Source: Prolixibacter denitrificans (GTDB taxonomy: Bacteria > Bacteroidota > Bacteroidia > Bacteroidales > Prolixibacteraceae). From it: a stretch of 64,000 nt of DNA. The translations under genes and the position numbers were made by a program. Positions 43,913-53,245 of the stretch are shown here, one piece after another. Positions within the stretch are counted from its first letter, which is position 1. Each line of letters begins with the position of its first letter. Under the pieces are notes generated by a model. The model did no database searches, had not been told where the DNA came from, and saw only the letters and a list, made by a program, of their open reading frames with translations. The stretch lies in the NCBI RefSeq assembly GCF_003014495.1, contig NZ_PYGC01000003.1, forward strand, positions 310,001 to 374,000. Direction: 5' to 3'.

Positions 43913-45571
43913 TTATTTACTTTGCTCGAGCTCCAGTGTTTTGGTAGTGGCATCGCAAACTTCGGTTGGGCCGAAATACTGGATGGGCCCCGGATAAACA
44001 TAACTGGTTTCAACAGCCCATTTTTCGCGGTTTTCCGCCAGTTTCAGGAATGGGGCAGCATCCAGTTCAACCAGCGCTTTCTGAATCACAGGCTTCATGT
44101 GTCCGTGACGACGCTCCATGTTCATCATCATGGTAATCGGGACACCACCAGCAATCCACTGATCAGCCGGCTTCGTTGTATTCCGTACAGAAGACATGTA
44201 ACCGGTCTTACCGTTTCCAATCAGAACGGATGCAGTTGAACCGAGTGAGTAGCAATAATCAGCGTCGAAATTTGACGGTGCTGCGCAACGGCCTTCGTAA
44301 CCGAAGAAGTGGTTTTGAGCAGAGAAACTGCCTTTATAGGAACCTTCTTTCTTCATTTCCGCCAGACGAACATCTACCATCTCAATCAACAGCTTTTCCG
44401 TCTCAATTTTCGAAACCTGTACGTTTCCGTGCGGGTCACGATCGAGTGTCAATTGCTTGGCGATTCCTTCCGGAAGAGAGGCAAACACTTTCGATGAAGC
44501 TTTACTCAGTTTACCAATAACGTACTCGCGTTTTTCTGCGTCGGTAGCCAGCGCTTTGAAATCGTTGGCCGATTGTTGTCCTTCAGCGAGCAGATCATTC
44601 AATTCGGTAATCAAGGTTTTCATTTCAGGAATGAACTCAATCAATCCTTCCGGAACGAGAACAACACCGAAATTGTGATCGTCTTCAGCACGACGCGCAA
44701 TCACTTTGGCAATGTAATCAACGATTTCGGCCAAGGTCTGCTCTTTCTCTGCCACCTCTTCCGAAACCAGGGCAATATTAGGCTGTGTCTGCAATGCACA
44801 CTCCAATGCTATGTGCGAAGCAGAACGTCCCATCAATTTGATAAAGTGCCAGTATTTTTTTGCCGAGTTGGCATCACGCATGATGTTACCGATGAGCTCG
44901 GAATACACTTTAACGGCCGTATCGAAACCAAACGAGGTCTCAATCATCTCGTTTTTCAGGTCACCGTCGATGGTTTTCGGACAACCAATCACCTGGATTC
45001 CGGTTTCTTTCTGCAAGTAATATTCGGCCAATACGCAGGCGTTGGTATTGGAGTCATCGCCACCGATAACAACCAGCGCATTAATGTTCAACTGCTTGCA
45101 AATCTCAACACCTTTATCGAACTGAGACTCTTCTTCAAGCTTGGTACGACCGGAGCCAATGATATCGAAACCTCCGGTGTTACGATACTCGTCGATAATC
45201 TCGTCGGTCAGTTCCATGTATTTATGGTCAACCAATCCACCGGGACCACCCAGAAAACCATATAACTTGTTTTCGGGATTCAGTTTCTTCAAACCGTCAT
45301 AAAGACCAGAGATTACATTGTGGCCGCCAGGAGCCTGACCACCGGAAAGAATAACTCCAACATTCATCACCGGAAGCGAACCAGCATCACCACCTTCTTC
45401 AAAGGCGATAAGCGGCATGCCGTAAGTATTTGGGAAGAGTTTCTGAATTTCTTCCTGATCGGCAACCGATTCGGTTTTCTTTCCCTCGACCACTTTTACT
45501 GGTCCTTGTAAAGCTTTGGGTAACTTGGGAGCGTATTTTGATCGCTCAAATTGTAAAGCACTTATAGCCAT
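43913..45571 (-). CDS. pfp: diphosphate-fructose-6-phosphate 1-phosphotransferase (PPi-PFK)
   Basis: The 552-residue cytosolic enzyme phosphorylates fructose 6-phosphate reversibly with pyrophosphate. It has [17 protein letters not shown] near 72, the PPi-type GGDDSNTNA near 169, and [10 protein letters not shown] near 198. The length matches the long PPi-PFK clade of Bacteroidota, plants and spirochaetes. Asp in GGDD is the residue that disfavours ATP. It saves ATP in fermentation and works in both glycolysis and gluconeogenesis. Confidence 0.95.
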   Translation of the reverse strand: MAISALQFERSKYAPKLPKALQGPVKVVEGKKTESVADQEEIQKLFPNTYGMPLIAFEEGGDAGSLPVMNVGVILSGGQAPGGHNVISGLYDGLKKLNPENKLYGFLGGPGGLVDHKYMELTDEIIDEYRNTGGFDIIGSGRTKLEEESQFDKGVEICKQLNINALVVIGGDDSNTNACVLAEYYLQKETGIQVIGCPKTIDGDLKNEMIETSFGFDTAVKVYSELIGNIMRDANSAKKYWHFIKLMGRSASHIALECALQTQPNIALVSEEVAEKEQTLAEIVDYIAKVIARRAEDDHNFGVVLVPEGLIEFIPEMKTLITELNDLLAEGQQSANDFKALATDAEKREYVIGKLSKASSKVFASLPEGIAKQLTLDRDPHGNVQVSKIETEKLLIEMVDVRLAEMKKEGSYKGSFSAQNHFFGYEGRCAAPSNFDADYCYSLGSTASVLIGNGKTGYMSSVRNTTKPADQWIAGGVPITMMMNMERRHGHMKPVIQKALVELDAAPFLKLAENREKWAVETSYVYPGPIQYFGPTEVCDATTKTLELEQSK

Positions 45572-45703
45572 CCTACTTGATTATTTAGTAACAGGTTAAT
45601 ACTATCCAAAAAAGCAGCGTAAAATTAACGGATTATCGCTAGTACACCAAAGTCTAGGCCTGAATTGTGGGAAATTTAAAGTTTAGTTTTCATACCAAAC
45701 AAA

Positions 45704-45730
45704 ACAAGAGGCCTGAACCGGACCTCTTGT
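45704..45730 (-). terminator. terminator of the SPFH-RHH-zinc ribbon operon
   Basis: On the minus strand ACAAGAGG (45723-45730) pairs with CCTCTTGT (45704-45711), followed by TTTGTTTGG. Confidence 0.8.
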
Positions 45731-45758
45731 TTAGAATCACTATTTTTTATCTAAAAAA

Positions 45759-45968
45759 TCAATTGGTAAAGAAATCGAAAACGTTCCCTAATTTACTGCT
45801 GGGAACACCATAAAATTCGGTGTAAGAACATTTGGTACAAGTGACCGAAGTAAACTTCCGGCCTTGTACATCAAATATTTTTGACCAGAAACCGCCAGCC
45901 ACTCGAATTTCGCCGACATCGTAGTAACGGTTTCCACATTTTGGGCATACATATTTATTCCTGCTCAT
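45759..45968 (-). CDS. zinc-ribbon nucleic-acid-binding protein (DUF2082 type)
   Basis: The 69-residue protein has two CxxC pairs ([10 protein letters not shown] near 8 and [10 protein letters not shown] near 44) forming a zinc ribbon. It is the last gene of the SPFH operon and overlaps the RHH gene by 14 bases. This trio recurs in many bacteria. The role of the ribbon protein is unknown; binding to nucleic acid is a family guess. Confidence 0.85.
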   Translation of the reverse strand: MSRNKYVCPKCGNRYYDVGEIRVAGGFWSKIFDVQGRKFTSVTCTKCSYTEFYGVPSSKLGNVFDFFTN

Positions 45969-46158
45969 TATTCTTTTGATTATCGGTTAATGTTTGATTA
46001 TTCTTTTTGGCTGGGCTTCTGCCCGCCTTTCTCAACTCGTGATGTAAGAGGTATTCAATCTGTGCGTTGGTGCTACGAAATTCATCCGATGCCCATTTTT
46101 CCAACGCATCGTAAGTCTCCGGATCAATCCTGAGCACGAATGATTTTTTCTTAGCCAT
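45955..46158 (-). CDS. Arc-like ribbon-helix-helix DNA-binding protein
   Basis: The 67-residue protein has the RHH strand [16 protein letters not shown] followed by two helices ([23 protein letters not shown]) and a polar tail. Dimers of such proteins bind repeated short operators. It lies 9 bases after the SPFH gene. A pair of GATATC palindromes in front of the operon (47032-47052) is a plausible autoregulatory site. Confidence 0.88.
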   Translation of the reverse strand: MAKKKSFVLRIDPETYDALEKWASDEFRSTNAQIEYLLHHELRKAGRSPAKKNNQTLTDNQKNNEQE

Positions 46159-46167
46159 ACAAATTTT

Positions 46168-47013
46168 TTAATACAACGAGCCTGCATTCAGTACCGGCTG
46201 TGCTGCTTCATCTGAACAGAGCACAACCATCAGGTTACTCACCATACTCGCCTTTCGTTCGTCATCTAATTCAATAATGTCTTTTTCTTTTAGCTCATCC
46301 AATGCCAGCTTCACCATCCCCACAGCGCCCTCAACTACCTTGGTTCGCGCAGCCACAATTGCTGTTGCCTGCTGGCGACGCAGCATGGCTCCGGCAATTT
46401 CGGAAGCATAAGCCAGGTAATTAATCCGCGCTTCATGGATTTTAATTCCGGCTATGGAAAGGCGTTCCATCAACTCCTGCTCCAGCAAATCGTTCACTTC
46501 TTCGCCTCCTCCTCTCAGTGTGATTTCAGCATCCTCATCTTCGAAGTTATCATACGGATAATATCCGGCCAGTTTTCGTATGGCGGCCTCACTCTGAATA
46601 TCAACAAACTGCTCATAATTATCAACTTCAAAAGCAGCTTTGTAGGTATTTTCAACTTTCCAAACCACGACCACACCAATCATCACCGGATTCCCAATTT
46701 TATCATTCACTTTTATCGGATCCGAATCAATATTTCTTGCCCTCAGCGAAATCTTCTCTTTTGTAAAAAACGGATTTGCCCACCAAAAGCCATTCGCTTT
46801 AACAGTTCCCTTATAAGCACCAAAAAGTACAAGAACAGCGCTCTCGTTAGGAGCAACAATCAGGAAGCCGGGCATTATCAGAATAAACAACACAATACCA
46901 ATAATTCCGGGAACCAGCATCAGTCTCGTAAAAGAGAAAACCGATAACGCCAGTATAACCAGGGCGAGGAAGAGATAAAGGTACCCCGACATGGGCTTAA
47001 ATGATTTTTCCAT
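46168..47013 (-). CDS. SPFH-domain membrane protein
   Basis: The 281-residue stomatin/prohibitin-like protein has two N-terminal hydrophobic helices (about 11-29 and 33-52) and an SPFH domain (VAPNESAVLVLFGAYKGTVKANGF onward). The C-terminal helix includes RRQQATAIVAARTKVVEGAVGMV. Such proteins form oligomeric membrane scaffolds. It leads an operon with the RHH and zinc-ribbon genes. Confidence 0.9.
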   Translation of the reverse strand: MEKSFKPMSGYLYLFLALVILALSVFSFTRLMLVPGIIGIVLFILIMPGFLIVAPNESAVLVLFGAYKGTVKANGFWWANPFFTKEKISLRARNIDSDPIKVNDKIGNPVMIGVVVVWKVENTYKAAFEVDNYEQFVDIQSEAAIRKLAGYYPYDNFEDEDAEITLRGGGEEVNDLLEQELMERLSIAGIKIHEARINYLAYASEIAGAMLRRQQATAIVAARTKVVEGAVGMVKLALDELKEKDIIELDDERKASMVSNLMVVLCSDEAAQPVLNAGSLY

Positions 47014-47031
47014 GATTTTAAGATTTGATTT

Positions 47032-47052
47032 ATGATATCATAAAGATATCAT
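47032..47052. promoter_or_regulatory. paired GATATC operator candidate before the SPFH operon
   Basis: The 10-bp palindrome ATGATATCAT (47032-47041) is followed by AAA and GATATCAT (47045-47052). The two GATATC centres are 11 bp apart, one helical turn. On the minus strand the site overlaps TATCTTTA, a near -7 box, 19 bases or more upstream of the SPFH ATG. Binding by the operon's RHH protein is inference. Confidence 0.5.
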
Positions 47053-47081
47053 TTTTATTTCATTTTAAATATAGAAAGAGC

Positions 47082-47106
47082 AAAAAAAAGTCCGCCGAAG
47101 CGGACT
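47082..47106 (-). terminator. terminator of the sigma-factor-linked small gene
   Basis: On the minus strand AGTCCGC-TTCG-GCGGACT (47089-47106) has a UUCG tetraloop and is followed by eight T residues. Confidence 0.92.
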
Positions 47107-47128
47107 CTTAAATCGTTTAAAGTGAGAT

Positions 47129-47365
47129 TTAATTAAGGTTCAGTTCTACCTGTGTATCACCTGAACTCAAAACGGTGTATTGCTTAGCAAAGCTTAAAAT
47201 ATTGTCGACGGTTTCCTGGGAAGGGCTGTACTTACAAGATTCTTCTTCGCTTTTTAGATTTTCTTGTTTCATTTCCTTATGCCCTTCAACCTCCGTTTTT
47301 TCCTTTGATTCACCTAAATCTGTTTCAAAAAGGAAATCAAAATAAAGAGTAAAAATTTCGTTCAT
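47129..47365 (-). CDS. small acidic protein downstream of the sigma factor
   Basis: ATG 47365 gives 78 residues; the codon two earlier is TTG. The protein is rich in Glu, Lys and Ser in the middle (residues about 18-48), with a hydrophobic N-terminal helix (IFTLYFDFLFETD) and a C-terminal segment ETVDNILSFAKQYTVL. It has no known domain. It lies 106 bases downstream of an ECF sigma gene with a hairpin in between. It could be a regulator of that sigma factor, but no anti-sigma motif is visible. Confidence 0.65.
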   Translation of the reverse strand: MNEIFTLYFDFLFETDLGESKEKTEVEGHKEMKQENLKSEEESCKYSPSQETVDNILSFAKQYTVLSSGDTQVELNLN

Positions 47366-47413
47366 AGGCAAATTATGAGTGTTTAATATTATGATTGCTT
47401 TGTCTTTAAAACG

Positions 47414-47445
47414 AAAGGGGATGACATTTTATTGCCATCCCCTTT
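47414..47445. terminator. hairpin between the sigma factor and the small gene
   Basis: AAAGGGGATG (47414-47423) pairs perfectly with CATCCCCTTT (47436-47445). The minus-strand tail is CGTTTTAAAG, weaker than the plus-strand tail. It probably attenuates transcription from the sigma gene into the 78-residue gene. Confidence 0.7.
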
Positions 47446-47471
47446 GAATTTTTTTCTTCTTTTTTTAATCA

Positions 47472-48065
47472 TTACGAAAGTGTCAAATTCAACTGTCGTT
47501 CTTCAATCAGTTTTCTTAGGTTAATCAAAGCGTAGCGCATCCTTCCGAGTGCTGTATTTATTGACACTCCACTGTGCTCCGCAATTTCCCGGAAGCTGAA
47601 TCCAAGATAGTGACGCATGATGACAACCTGCCGCTGATCGTCAGGCAATTCATCAATTAAGTGACGAACTTCGCGAAAAATTTGTTCGCTTACCAGGTCA
47701 TCCTCGATGTTCATGTCGGAGAATTTCGGGCTATTGAAAATATCCACTTCTGACTCGTCATTTGATACCGTACTCAGGTGCTTCTCTTTCCTGAAGTAAT
47801 CGATAATCAAATTGTGAGCAATACGGATAGCCCAGGATACGAATTTACCGTTTTCGGTATACCGTCCTTTTTTTAGCGATTGAATAACTTTGATGAAAGT
47901 GTCCTGGAAGATGTCTTCAGCAACCGCATGATTCTTCACGATCATAAAAATGTACGTGTAAATCCGGTTCTTGTGACGTGTAATCAGGATTTCGAGACAT
48001 TCGTGTTCGCCATCTACAAATTTCTGAACGAGCGCATGGTCGTCCAATTGCTTTATTTCTACCAT
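47472..48065 (-). CDS. ECF RNA polymerase sigma factor
   Basis: The 197-residue sigma-70 family ECF factor has region 2 (YIFMIVKNHAVAEDIFQDTFIKV, about 35-60) and region 4 (LPDDQRQVVIMRHYLGFSFREIAEHSGVSINTALGRMRYALINLRK, positions about 138-185). The regulon is unknown. No anti-sigma FecR gene is next to it, so it is not of the usual SusCD-linked type. Its leader contains a perfect 21-bp tandem repeat and it is divergent from uvrA. Confidence 0.93.
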   Translation of the reverse strand: MVEIKQLDDHALVQKFVDGEHECLEILITRHKNRIYTYIFMIVKNHAVAEDIFQDTFIKVIQSLKKGRYTENGKFVSWAIRIAHNLIIDYFRKEKHLSTVSNDESEVDIFNSPKFSDMNIEDDLVSEQIFREVRHLIDELPDDQRQVVIMRHYLGFSFREIAEHSGVSINTALGRMRYALINLRKLIEERQLNLTLS

Positions 48066-48082
48066 AACAATATAGGGTTGGT

Positions 48083-48124
48083 TCTCAGGGTAGAAATATT
48101 TCTTCTCAGGGTAGAAATATTTCG
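48083..48124. repeat. perfect 21-bp tandem repeat before the sigma factor
   Basis: Two identical 21-base units lie at 48083-48103 and 48104-48124, 18 bases before the sigma ATG. Each contains the perfect palindrome GAAATATTTC. A period of 21 bp is two helical turns, so two bound dimers would sit on one face of the DNA. Confidence 0.85.
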
Positions 48125-48148
48125 ATAGGCGTGTCTCCTTTTTTAAAT

Positions 48149-48175
48149 TGGTTAATGACTAATTATTAACTTTGC
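48149..48175 (+). promoter_or_regulatory. candidate promoter of uvrA
   Basis: TTGG at 48149 and TAACTTTG at 48168-48175 match the Bacteroidota -33 TTTG and -7 TAnnTTTG with 19 bases between starts. A minus-strand TATATTTG (48182-48189) overlaps head-to-head and fits the sigma gene. Confidence 0.55.
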
Positions 48176-48181
48176 AGACGT

Positions 48182-48189
48182 CAAATATA
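48182..48189 (-). promoter_or_regulatory. candidate -7 box of the sigma factor gene
   Basis: The minus strand reads TATATTTG. A start near 48175 would give a leader of about 110 bases that includes the 21-bp tandem repeat. CAAA at 48202 is a possible -33 box but the spacing is short. Confidence 0.4.
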
Positions 48190-48247
48190 AATTATTTTTT
48201 ACAAATATTAACATTAGACGATTTTTTTTTCACTTTTTTTCATTCCA

Positions 48248-51052
48248 ATGATCTCAGAACCTACTGAATACATCGAAATAAAAGGCGCTCGCGTCCATAA
48301 TTTAAAGAACATAGATTTAAAAATTCCCCGCGGTCGGTTCATTGTCATCACCGGACTTTCCGGTTCCGGGAAATCGTCGCTGGCATTCGATACGCTGTAC
48401 GCAGAAGGACAGCGAAGGTATGTCGAAAGCCTTTCCAGTTACGCACGGCAATTCCTGGGACGTATCGATAAACCCGAGGTTGATTACATCAAAGGAATAC
48501 CACCGGCCATTGCCATCGAGCAAAAAGTAAATACGCGAAATCCGCGTTCAACAGTTGGTACGTCTACCGAGATATACGATTACCTGAAACTGCTCTTTGC
48601 CCGTGTGGGAAAAACCATTTCACCCGTTTCCGGGAAAGAAGTTTCAAGGCATCAGGTCACCGATGTGGTCGATTTTATTTTATCGTACCCGGAAAAAACC
48701 CGCGTGCTGATATTGTCGCCGCTCCACGTTAAAAAAGACAGATCGCTGGAAACTGAAGCTGATTTGCTCCGGCAACAAGGATTCACACGTCTGGAAATTG
48801 ACGGCGAAATTACCCGGATTGATGACCTCCTGAATGATCCGAAAAAACTAAAGACAAAAAATGATATTCATATTGTGATTGACCGGATTGCGGTTTCCCG
48901 AGACGAAGACACACAAAGCCGGGCCGCGGATTCGGTGCAAACTGCTTTTTACGAAGGCAAGGGCGAATGTGTCATCAAAGTGCTGGTCGATGAGAAAACC
49001 GTTACCGAGCATTTCTCGAATCGGTTCGAGGCGGATGGAATTGAATTTGAAGAGCCGTCGATGCACATGTTCAGTTTCAATAATCCCATCGGTGCGTGCC
49101 CCACGTGCGAAGGATACGGTAAAATCATCGGTATCGATGAGGATTTGGTGATTCCGAACAAGTCGCTGTCCATATACAACGATGCCATTGCCTGCTGGAA
49201 AGGCGAGAAAATGAGTGAATGGAAAGAACAACTGCTCTTCAATGCTGAGAAATTTGATTTCCCCGTTCACAAACCTTATTACGAATTAACCGAAGAACAG
49301 CGACATCTGCTTTGGACCGGCAACCGCCATTTTCATGGCTTAAACCGGTTCTTTAAATACCTCGAAGAAAAGTCATACAAAATACAGTACAGGGTCATGT
49401 TGTCGCGCTATCGCGGAAAAACAATCTGTCCTGATTGTCGTGGAACCCGCTTGAAGAAAGAAGCGTCTTACGTAAAAGTCGCCGGAAAATCCATCCAGGA
49501 ATTAGTGGTTATGCCGGCTACTGAACTGCAAAAATATTTTTCCGGCATCAAGCTGAAAAAACACGAACAAAATATCGCGGGCCGGTTGCTTACCGAGATT
49601 AATAACCGCATGGCATTTCTTTGCGATGTTGGCTTAGGTTACCTTACCTTAAATCGCTTGTCCTCTACCCTTTCGGGCGGCGAATCGCAACGGATTAACC
49701 TCGCCACCTCATTGGGTAGCAGCCTGGTTGGCTCGATGTACATTCTGGATGAACCGTCTATCGGTCTGCACTCACGCGACACGACGCGTCTTATCAATGT
49801 CCTCAAAAAACTGGAGGAACTGGGAAATACGGTGATTGTGGTCGAGCATGATGAAGAAATCATTCGTGCTGCCGACGAAATCGTCGATATCGGTCCGCTG
49901 GCCGGAATGCACGGAGGTGAAATTGTTTTCCAGGGAAACCATCAAAAACTGGCCAAAGAAGGAACCAGTCTCACAGCAAAATATCTCACAGGAAAAGAAG
50001 AAATTACAATTCCAGCCAAACGCCGTTCCTGGAATAACTTCATCGAGATAACGGGCGCCCGCGAGAACAACCTGAAAGGCATCGATGTGAAATTTCCGCT
50101 GAATACTATGACCGTGGTAACCGGCGTTAGTGGTTCAGGCAAATCATCGCTGGTGAAAAATATTCTTTTCCCGGCCCTTGTGAAATATTACGGGGGTTAC
50201 GGCGAACGAACCGGGGCACACCAAAAGGTTGACGGCGACATGCACTTGCTAACGGGAATTGAGTTTGTCGACCAAAATCCTATCGGGAAGTCGTCACGCT
50301 CAAATCCGGTTACATATTTGAAAGCCTACGACGAAATCCGGAAACTTTTCGCCGACCAACAAGCGTCGAAAATCAACGGATTCAAAGCATCGCATTTCTC
50401 TTTTAACATCGATGGCGGACGTTGCGAAGAATGCCAGGGTGAAGGTGTCATCAAGGTCGAAATGCAGTTTATGGCTGACATCTCGCTGACCTGCGAAAGT
50501 TGTGGTGGAAAACGTTTCAAGCAAGATATCCTGGAAGTTCACTACCGCGATAAAAGTATTTACGACGTTTTGGAAATGACCGTTAACCAGGCGATCGACT
50601 TTTTCAGTGAAAAAGCAAAAACGGCAGAGAAACGAATCGTAAAAAAACTGCGTCCTCTTCAGGATGTGGGACTCGGGTATCTGAAACTTGGACAATCGTC
50701 AAGTACCTTGTCGGGAGGTGAAAGTCAGCGTATCAAGTTGGCCTCTTTCCTGGCAAAGGAAAAAGACTCGCCCACCCTGTTTGTATTCGATGAGCCAACG
50801 ACCGGACTTCATTTCCATGATATCCGCAAGTTGCTAGATGCATTTAATGCACTGATATCAAGAGGTCACAGCATTATTGTTATCGAACACAATTTGGATG
50901 TCATCAAGTCGGCTGACTGGATAATCGATTTGGGACCGGAAGGCGGCGACAAAGGTGGAAACATTGTTTTCGAGGGAACTCCGGAAAAACTGGTCGAGTG
51001 CAAAGAATCATACACCGGCGAGTACCTAAAACCTAAACTTCATTTGAAGTAA
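48248..51052 (+). CDS. uvrA: excinuclease ABC subunit A
   Basis: The 934-residue DNA damage sensor of nucleotide excision repair has two ABC ATPase halves. Walker A motifs are GLSGSGKSS near 35 and GVSGSGKSS near 628. Zinc-finger cysteines are CPTCEGYG near 286, CPDCRGTR near 396, CEECQGEG near 726 and CESCGGKR near 748. Signature motifs LSGGESQRI occur in both halves. It forms UvrA2B with UvrB, not encoded here. The gene is monocistronic. Confidence 0.97.
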   Translation: MISEPTEYIEIKGARVHNLKNIDLKIPRGRFIVITGLSGSGKSSLAFDTLYAEGQRRYVESLSSYARQFLGRIDKPEVDYIKGIPPAIAIEQKVNTRNPRSTVGTSTEIYDYLKLLFARVGKTISPVSGKEVSRHQVTDVVDFILSYPEKTRVLILSPLHVKKDRSLETEADLLRQQGFTRLEIDGEITRIDDLLNDPKKLKTKNDIHIVIDRIAVSRDEDTQSRAADSVQTAFYEGKGECVIKVLVDEKTVTEHFSNRFEADGIEFEEPSMHMFSFNNPIGACPTCEGYGKIIGIDEDLVIPNKSLSIYNDAIACWKGEKMSEWKEQLLFNAEKFDFPVHKPYYELTEEQRHLLWTGNRHFHGLNRFFKYLEEKSYKIQYRVMLSRYRGKTICPDCRGTRLKKEASYVKVAGKSIQELVVMPATELQKYFSGIKLKKHEQNIAGRLLTEINNRMAFLCDVGLGYLTLNRLSSTLSGGESQRINLATSLGSSLVGSMYILDEPSIGLHSRDTTRLINVLKKLEELGNTVIVVEHDEEIIRAADEIVDIGPLAGMHGGEIVFQGNHQKLAKEGTSLTAKYLTGKEEITIPAKRRSWNNFIEITGARENNLKGIDVKFPLNTMTVVTGVSGSGKSSLVKNILFPALVKYYGGYGERTGAHQKVDGDMHLLTGIEFVDQNPIGKSSRSNPVTYLKAYDEIRKLFADQQASKINGFKASHFSFNIDGGRCEECQGEGVIKVEMQFMADISLTCESCGGKRFKQDILEVHYRDKSIYDVLEMTVNQAIDFFSEKAKTAEKRIVKKLRPLQDVGLGYLKLGQSSSTLSGGESQRIKLASFLAKEKDSPTLFVFDEPTTGLHFHDIRKLLDAFNALISRGHSIIVIEHNLDVIKSADWIIDLGPEGGDKGGNIVFEGTPEKLVECKESYTGEYLKPKLHLK

Positions 51053-51062
51053 CGATATCACC

Positions 51063-51098
51063 AACCGGTCATCGAGCGAATTCACTGACCGGTTTTTT
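51063..51098. terminator. bidirectional terminator, uvrA / MATE gene
   Basis: AACCGGTCA (51063-51071) pairs with TGACCGGTT (51086-51094), followed by TTTTTC. It lies between convergent genes. Confidence 0.85.
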
Positions 51099-52466
51099 CT
51101 TTTCCTCCGCTTCCTCTTCCTGATGTTTGTTCAATAGCTTCACTTCCCGTAAGGTAACGAAAAGCACTATGCAAGCCGAAACAAAATCGGAAACGGGACC
51201 AGCCATCCAAACACCGGTCAAATCGAAAAACTTGGGTAAGATGAAAAGCAACGGTGTAAGTACAATGACCTGTCGCAAAAGCGTTAGAAACATCGCGATT
51301 CCTGCTTTTCCGATGCTTTGAAAATAACTGGACACAATCACCTGGTAACCGACTACCGGAAGCATCAAAGTAAAAATGCGAAGTCCTTTTACTCCAATTT
51401 GGAAAAGCTCCTTGTTGTCGTTATTGAATAACCGGATGATTTCGCCCGGAAAAACCTGCACTACAATAAAAGATATCACTGCCACCCAGGTAGCTGACTT
51501 CATTGCCAGAAACCAGGTTTCTTTCACGCGGTGAAACTGTTTGGCTCCATAGTTAAATCCCACAATGGGTTGCATAGCCATGTTGATGGCAATCATCGAC
51601 ATGATAATCATGATGACCACCGAATTGATGATTCCCATCGCCCCGACAGCGACATCTGAACCGAAACGAATCAGTTGTGTATTGAAAGTGGCCTGCACCA
51701 GACTAGCTGCCAGCTGCATGGCAAACGGCGCCATCCCGATAGACAAAATCCGCAAAATAATAACCGGTTCCAGTTTCAAGTTGGGAAGGTGGAGCTTGAC
51801 AATTGATTTCTCTCCTCTGAAATGTCGAAGCACCCATAACGTCAGCAGAATCTGCGAAATCACCGTGGCAATCGCAGCACCCTGAACTCCCATCTTCAAA
51901 CCGAAAATGAAAATCGGATCCAGCACCAGATTCGTGCCAGCACTCAAAAGCATGGAATACATGGCTATTTTCGCGTTGCCTTCGGAGCGAATAATATTAT
52001 TCAGCGAAAAGCCGACAACCTGAAAAATAGTTCCCAGCAGGATAATATTCAGGTAATCATTTGCGTAGCCGATGGTTTCGCCGGTTGCACCGAACAGATG
52101 CAACAACGGATTCTTCACCATAAAACCAATAACGGTAACTAACAGCGACACAATAACCATCAGAGAAAGGCCATTCCCCAACACCTTTTCCGCTTGACGA
52201 TAATCTTTTTTACCAAGATTAATGGAAATCCTGACACCTGCGCCTACGCCAATCAGCATACCAAATGCTGCTATCAGAATCATAATCGGGAAAATGACTG
52301 AAAGCCCGGACAGCGCCAAAGCTCCTACTCCCCGACCAATAAAAATCCGGTCGACAATATTGTACAAAGCATTCATCATCACACCGATGAAAGCCGGCAC
52401 GAAATATTGCCACATCAAACGGCCAATCTTTTGTTGCTCAAGGTCTCTGGTTGCTTTTTCGGGCAT
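51069..52466 (-). CDS. MATE family efflux transporter
   Basis: The 465-residue inner-membrane protein has about 12 helices in two MatE halves. The N-terminal half begins GRLMWQYFVPAFIGVMMNALYNIVDRIFIGRGVGALAL, as positions about 15-50, which is typical of the DinF/MepA-like branch. It exports cationic drugs or metabolites in exchange for Na+ or H+. Substrate is not predictable. Its 3' end overlaps the terminator shared with uvrA. Confidence 0.93.
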   Translation of the reverse strand: MPEKATRDLEQQKIGRLMWQYFVPAFIGVMMNALYNIVDRIFIGRGVGALALSGLSVIFPIMILIAAFGMLIGVGAGVRISINLGKKDYRQAEKVLGNGLSLMVIVSLLVTVIGFMVKNPLLHLFGATGETIGYANDYLNIILLGTIFQVVGFSLNNIIRSEGNAKIAMYSMLLSAGTNLVLDPIFIFGLKMGVQGAAIATVISQILLTLWVLRHFRGEKSIVKLHLPNLKLEPVIILRILSIGMAPFAMQLAASLVQATFNTQLIRFGSDVAVGAMGIINSVVIMIIMSMIAINMAMQPIVGFNYGAKQFHRVKETWFLAMKSATWVAVISFIVVQVFPGEIIRLFNNDNKELFQIGVKGLRIFTLMLPVVGYQVIVSSYFQSIGKAGIAMFLTLLRQVIVLTPLLFILPKFFDLTGVWMAGPVSDFVSACIVLFVTLREVKLLNKHQEEEAEEKKKPVSEFAR

Positions 52467-52605
52467 TGGGTTTTATGCTGGTTTAGTTTGATTACCTTAA
52501 AATGCTTCTATTTTGAAAGCGCAAATTTAGGGATTATATCCTGTAAATTCTGTTATTGAAAATTCTCTTTCAACCCAACACCTATTTCCACTTTTGTAAA
52601 AGTTA

Positions 52606-52613
52606 TATCTTTG
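52606..52613 (+). promoter_or_regulatory. candidate -7 box of the HEAT-repeat gene
   Basis: TATCTTTG matches TAnnTTTG. A transcription start about 7 bases later leaves roughly 18 bases before ATG 52637, which supports that start over upstream codons. Confidence 0.45.
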
Positions 52614-52636
52614 TCGACGAAGAAGAGATGTTAACC

Positions 52637-53173
52637 ATGGGAAAAGATCCGCAAAAAAAGAAGGTACTGAACAATCTTCAATCAGAAGACTCACTGCTCG
52701 TTATTAAAACCATTAAGGAGCTGAGAGAAACCGGAAACAGCAGTTACATTCCGGTGCTGATTGAGTTGCTTCATTCAACCGATAATCCGGAAATTAAGCA
52801 AAAAATCATCCGGTTACTGGGCGAACTGAAATACAGCGATGCTATTCCACGCATTGTTGACGCCATTCAGGACAAAAAATATGCATCCGAACTGAAAGAA
52901 CTGGTATCGGTGTGCTGGGAGAACGGCCTCGATTTTAGCCAGTATCTCTCGCTGTTCGTCGATCTGGTCATCGAGTCGGAATTTATGGTGGCATTCGAAG
53001 CGTTTACCGTTATTGAGAATATGAGCGGTAAAATTGATGACGCCTACAAAGCCGAACAGGTGGAGAAAATAAAAGCAGCGATGGAAACAGCGCCCGCCGA
53101 AAAGATGTCGTTACTGGAGGATTTGGAAAAGATTATTCCGGAGATCCGGGAACAGACAGAACAACAATTCTAA
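52637..53173 (+). CDS. HEAT-repeat protein
   Basis: The chosen ATG 52637 gives 178 residues; ATG 52628 and a longer in-frame start at 52556 exist, but the last overlaps the promoter box. The protein is all-helical with HEAT-like repeats (LIELLHSTDNPEIKQKIIRLLGELKYSDAIPRIVDAI, about 30-70). The C-terminal helices are charged. It is a likely scaffold. No enzymatic motif is visible and no partner is encoded beside it. Confidence 0.82.
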   Translation: MGKDPQKKKVLNNLQSEDSLLVIKTIKELRETGNSSYIPVLIELLHSTDNPEIKQKIIRLLGELKYSDAIPRIVDAIQDKKYASELKELVSVCWENGLDFSQYLSLFVDLVIESEFMVAFEAFTVIENMSGKIDDAYKAEQVEKIKAAMETAPAEKMSLLEDLEKIIPEIREQTEQQF

Positions 53174-53193
53174 GAAAGCAATACGCTCAAATA

Positions 53194-53226
53194 AAAAGAA
53201 GCTGCCCGAATTGGACAGCTTCTTTT
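53194..53226. terminator. bidirectional terminator, HEAT gene / DHOD-like gene
   Basis: AAAAGAAGCTG (53194-53204) pairs with CAGCTTCTTTT (53216-53226). Confidence 0.88.
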
Positions 53227-53245
53227 GTTTTATGTCGAATAACAA

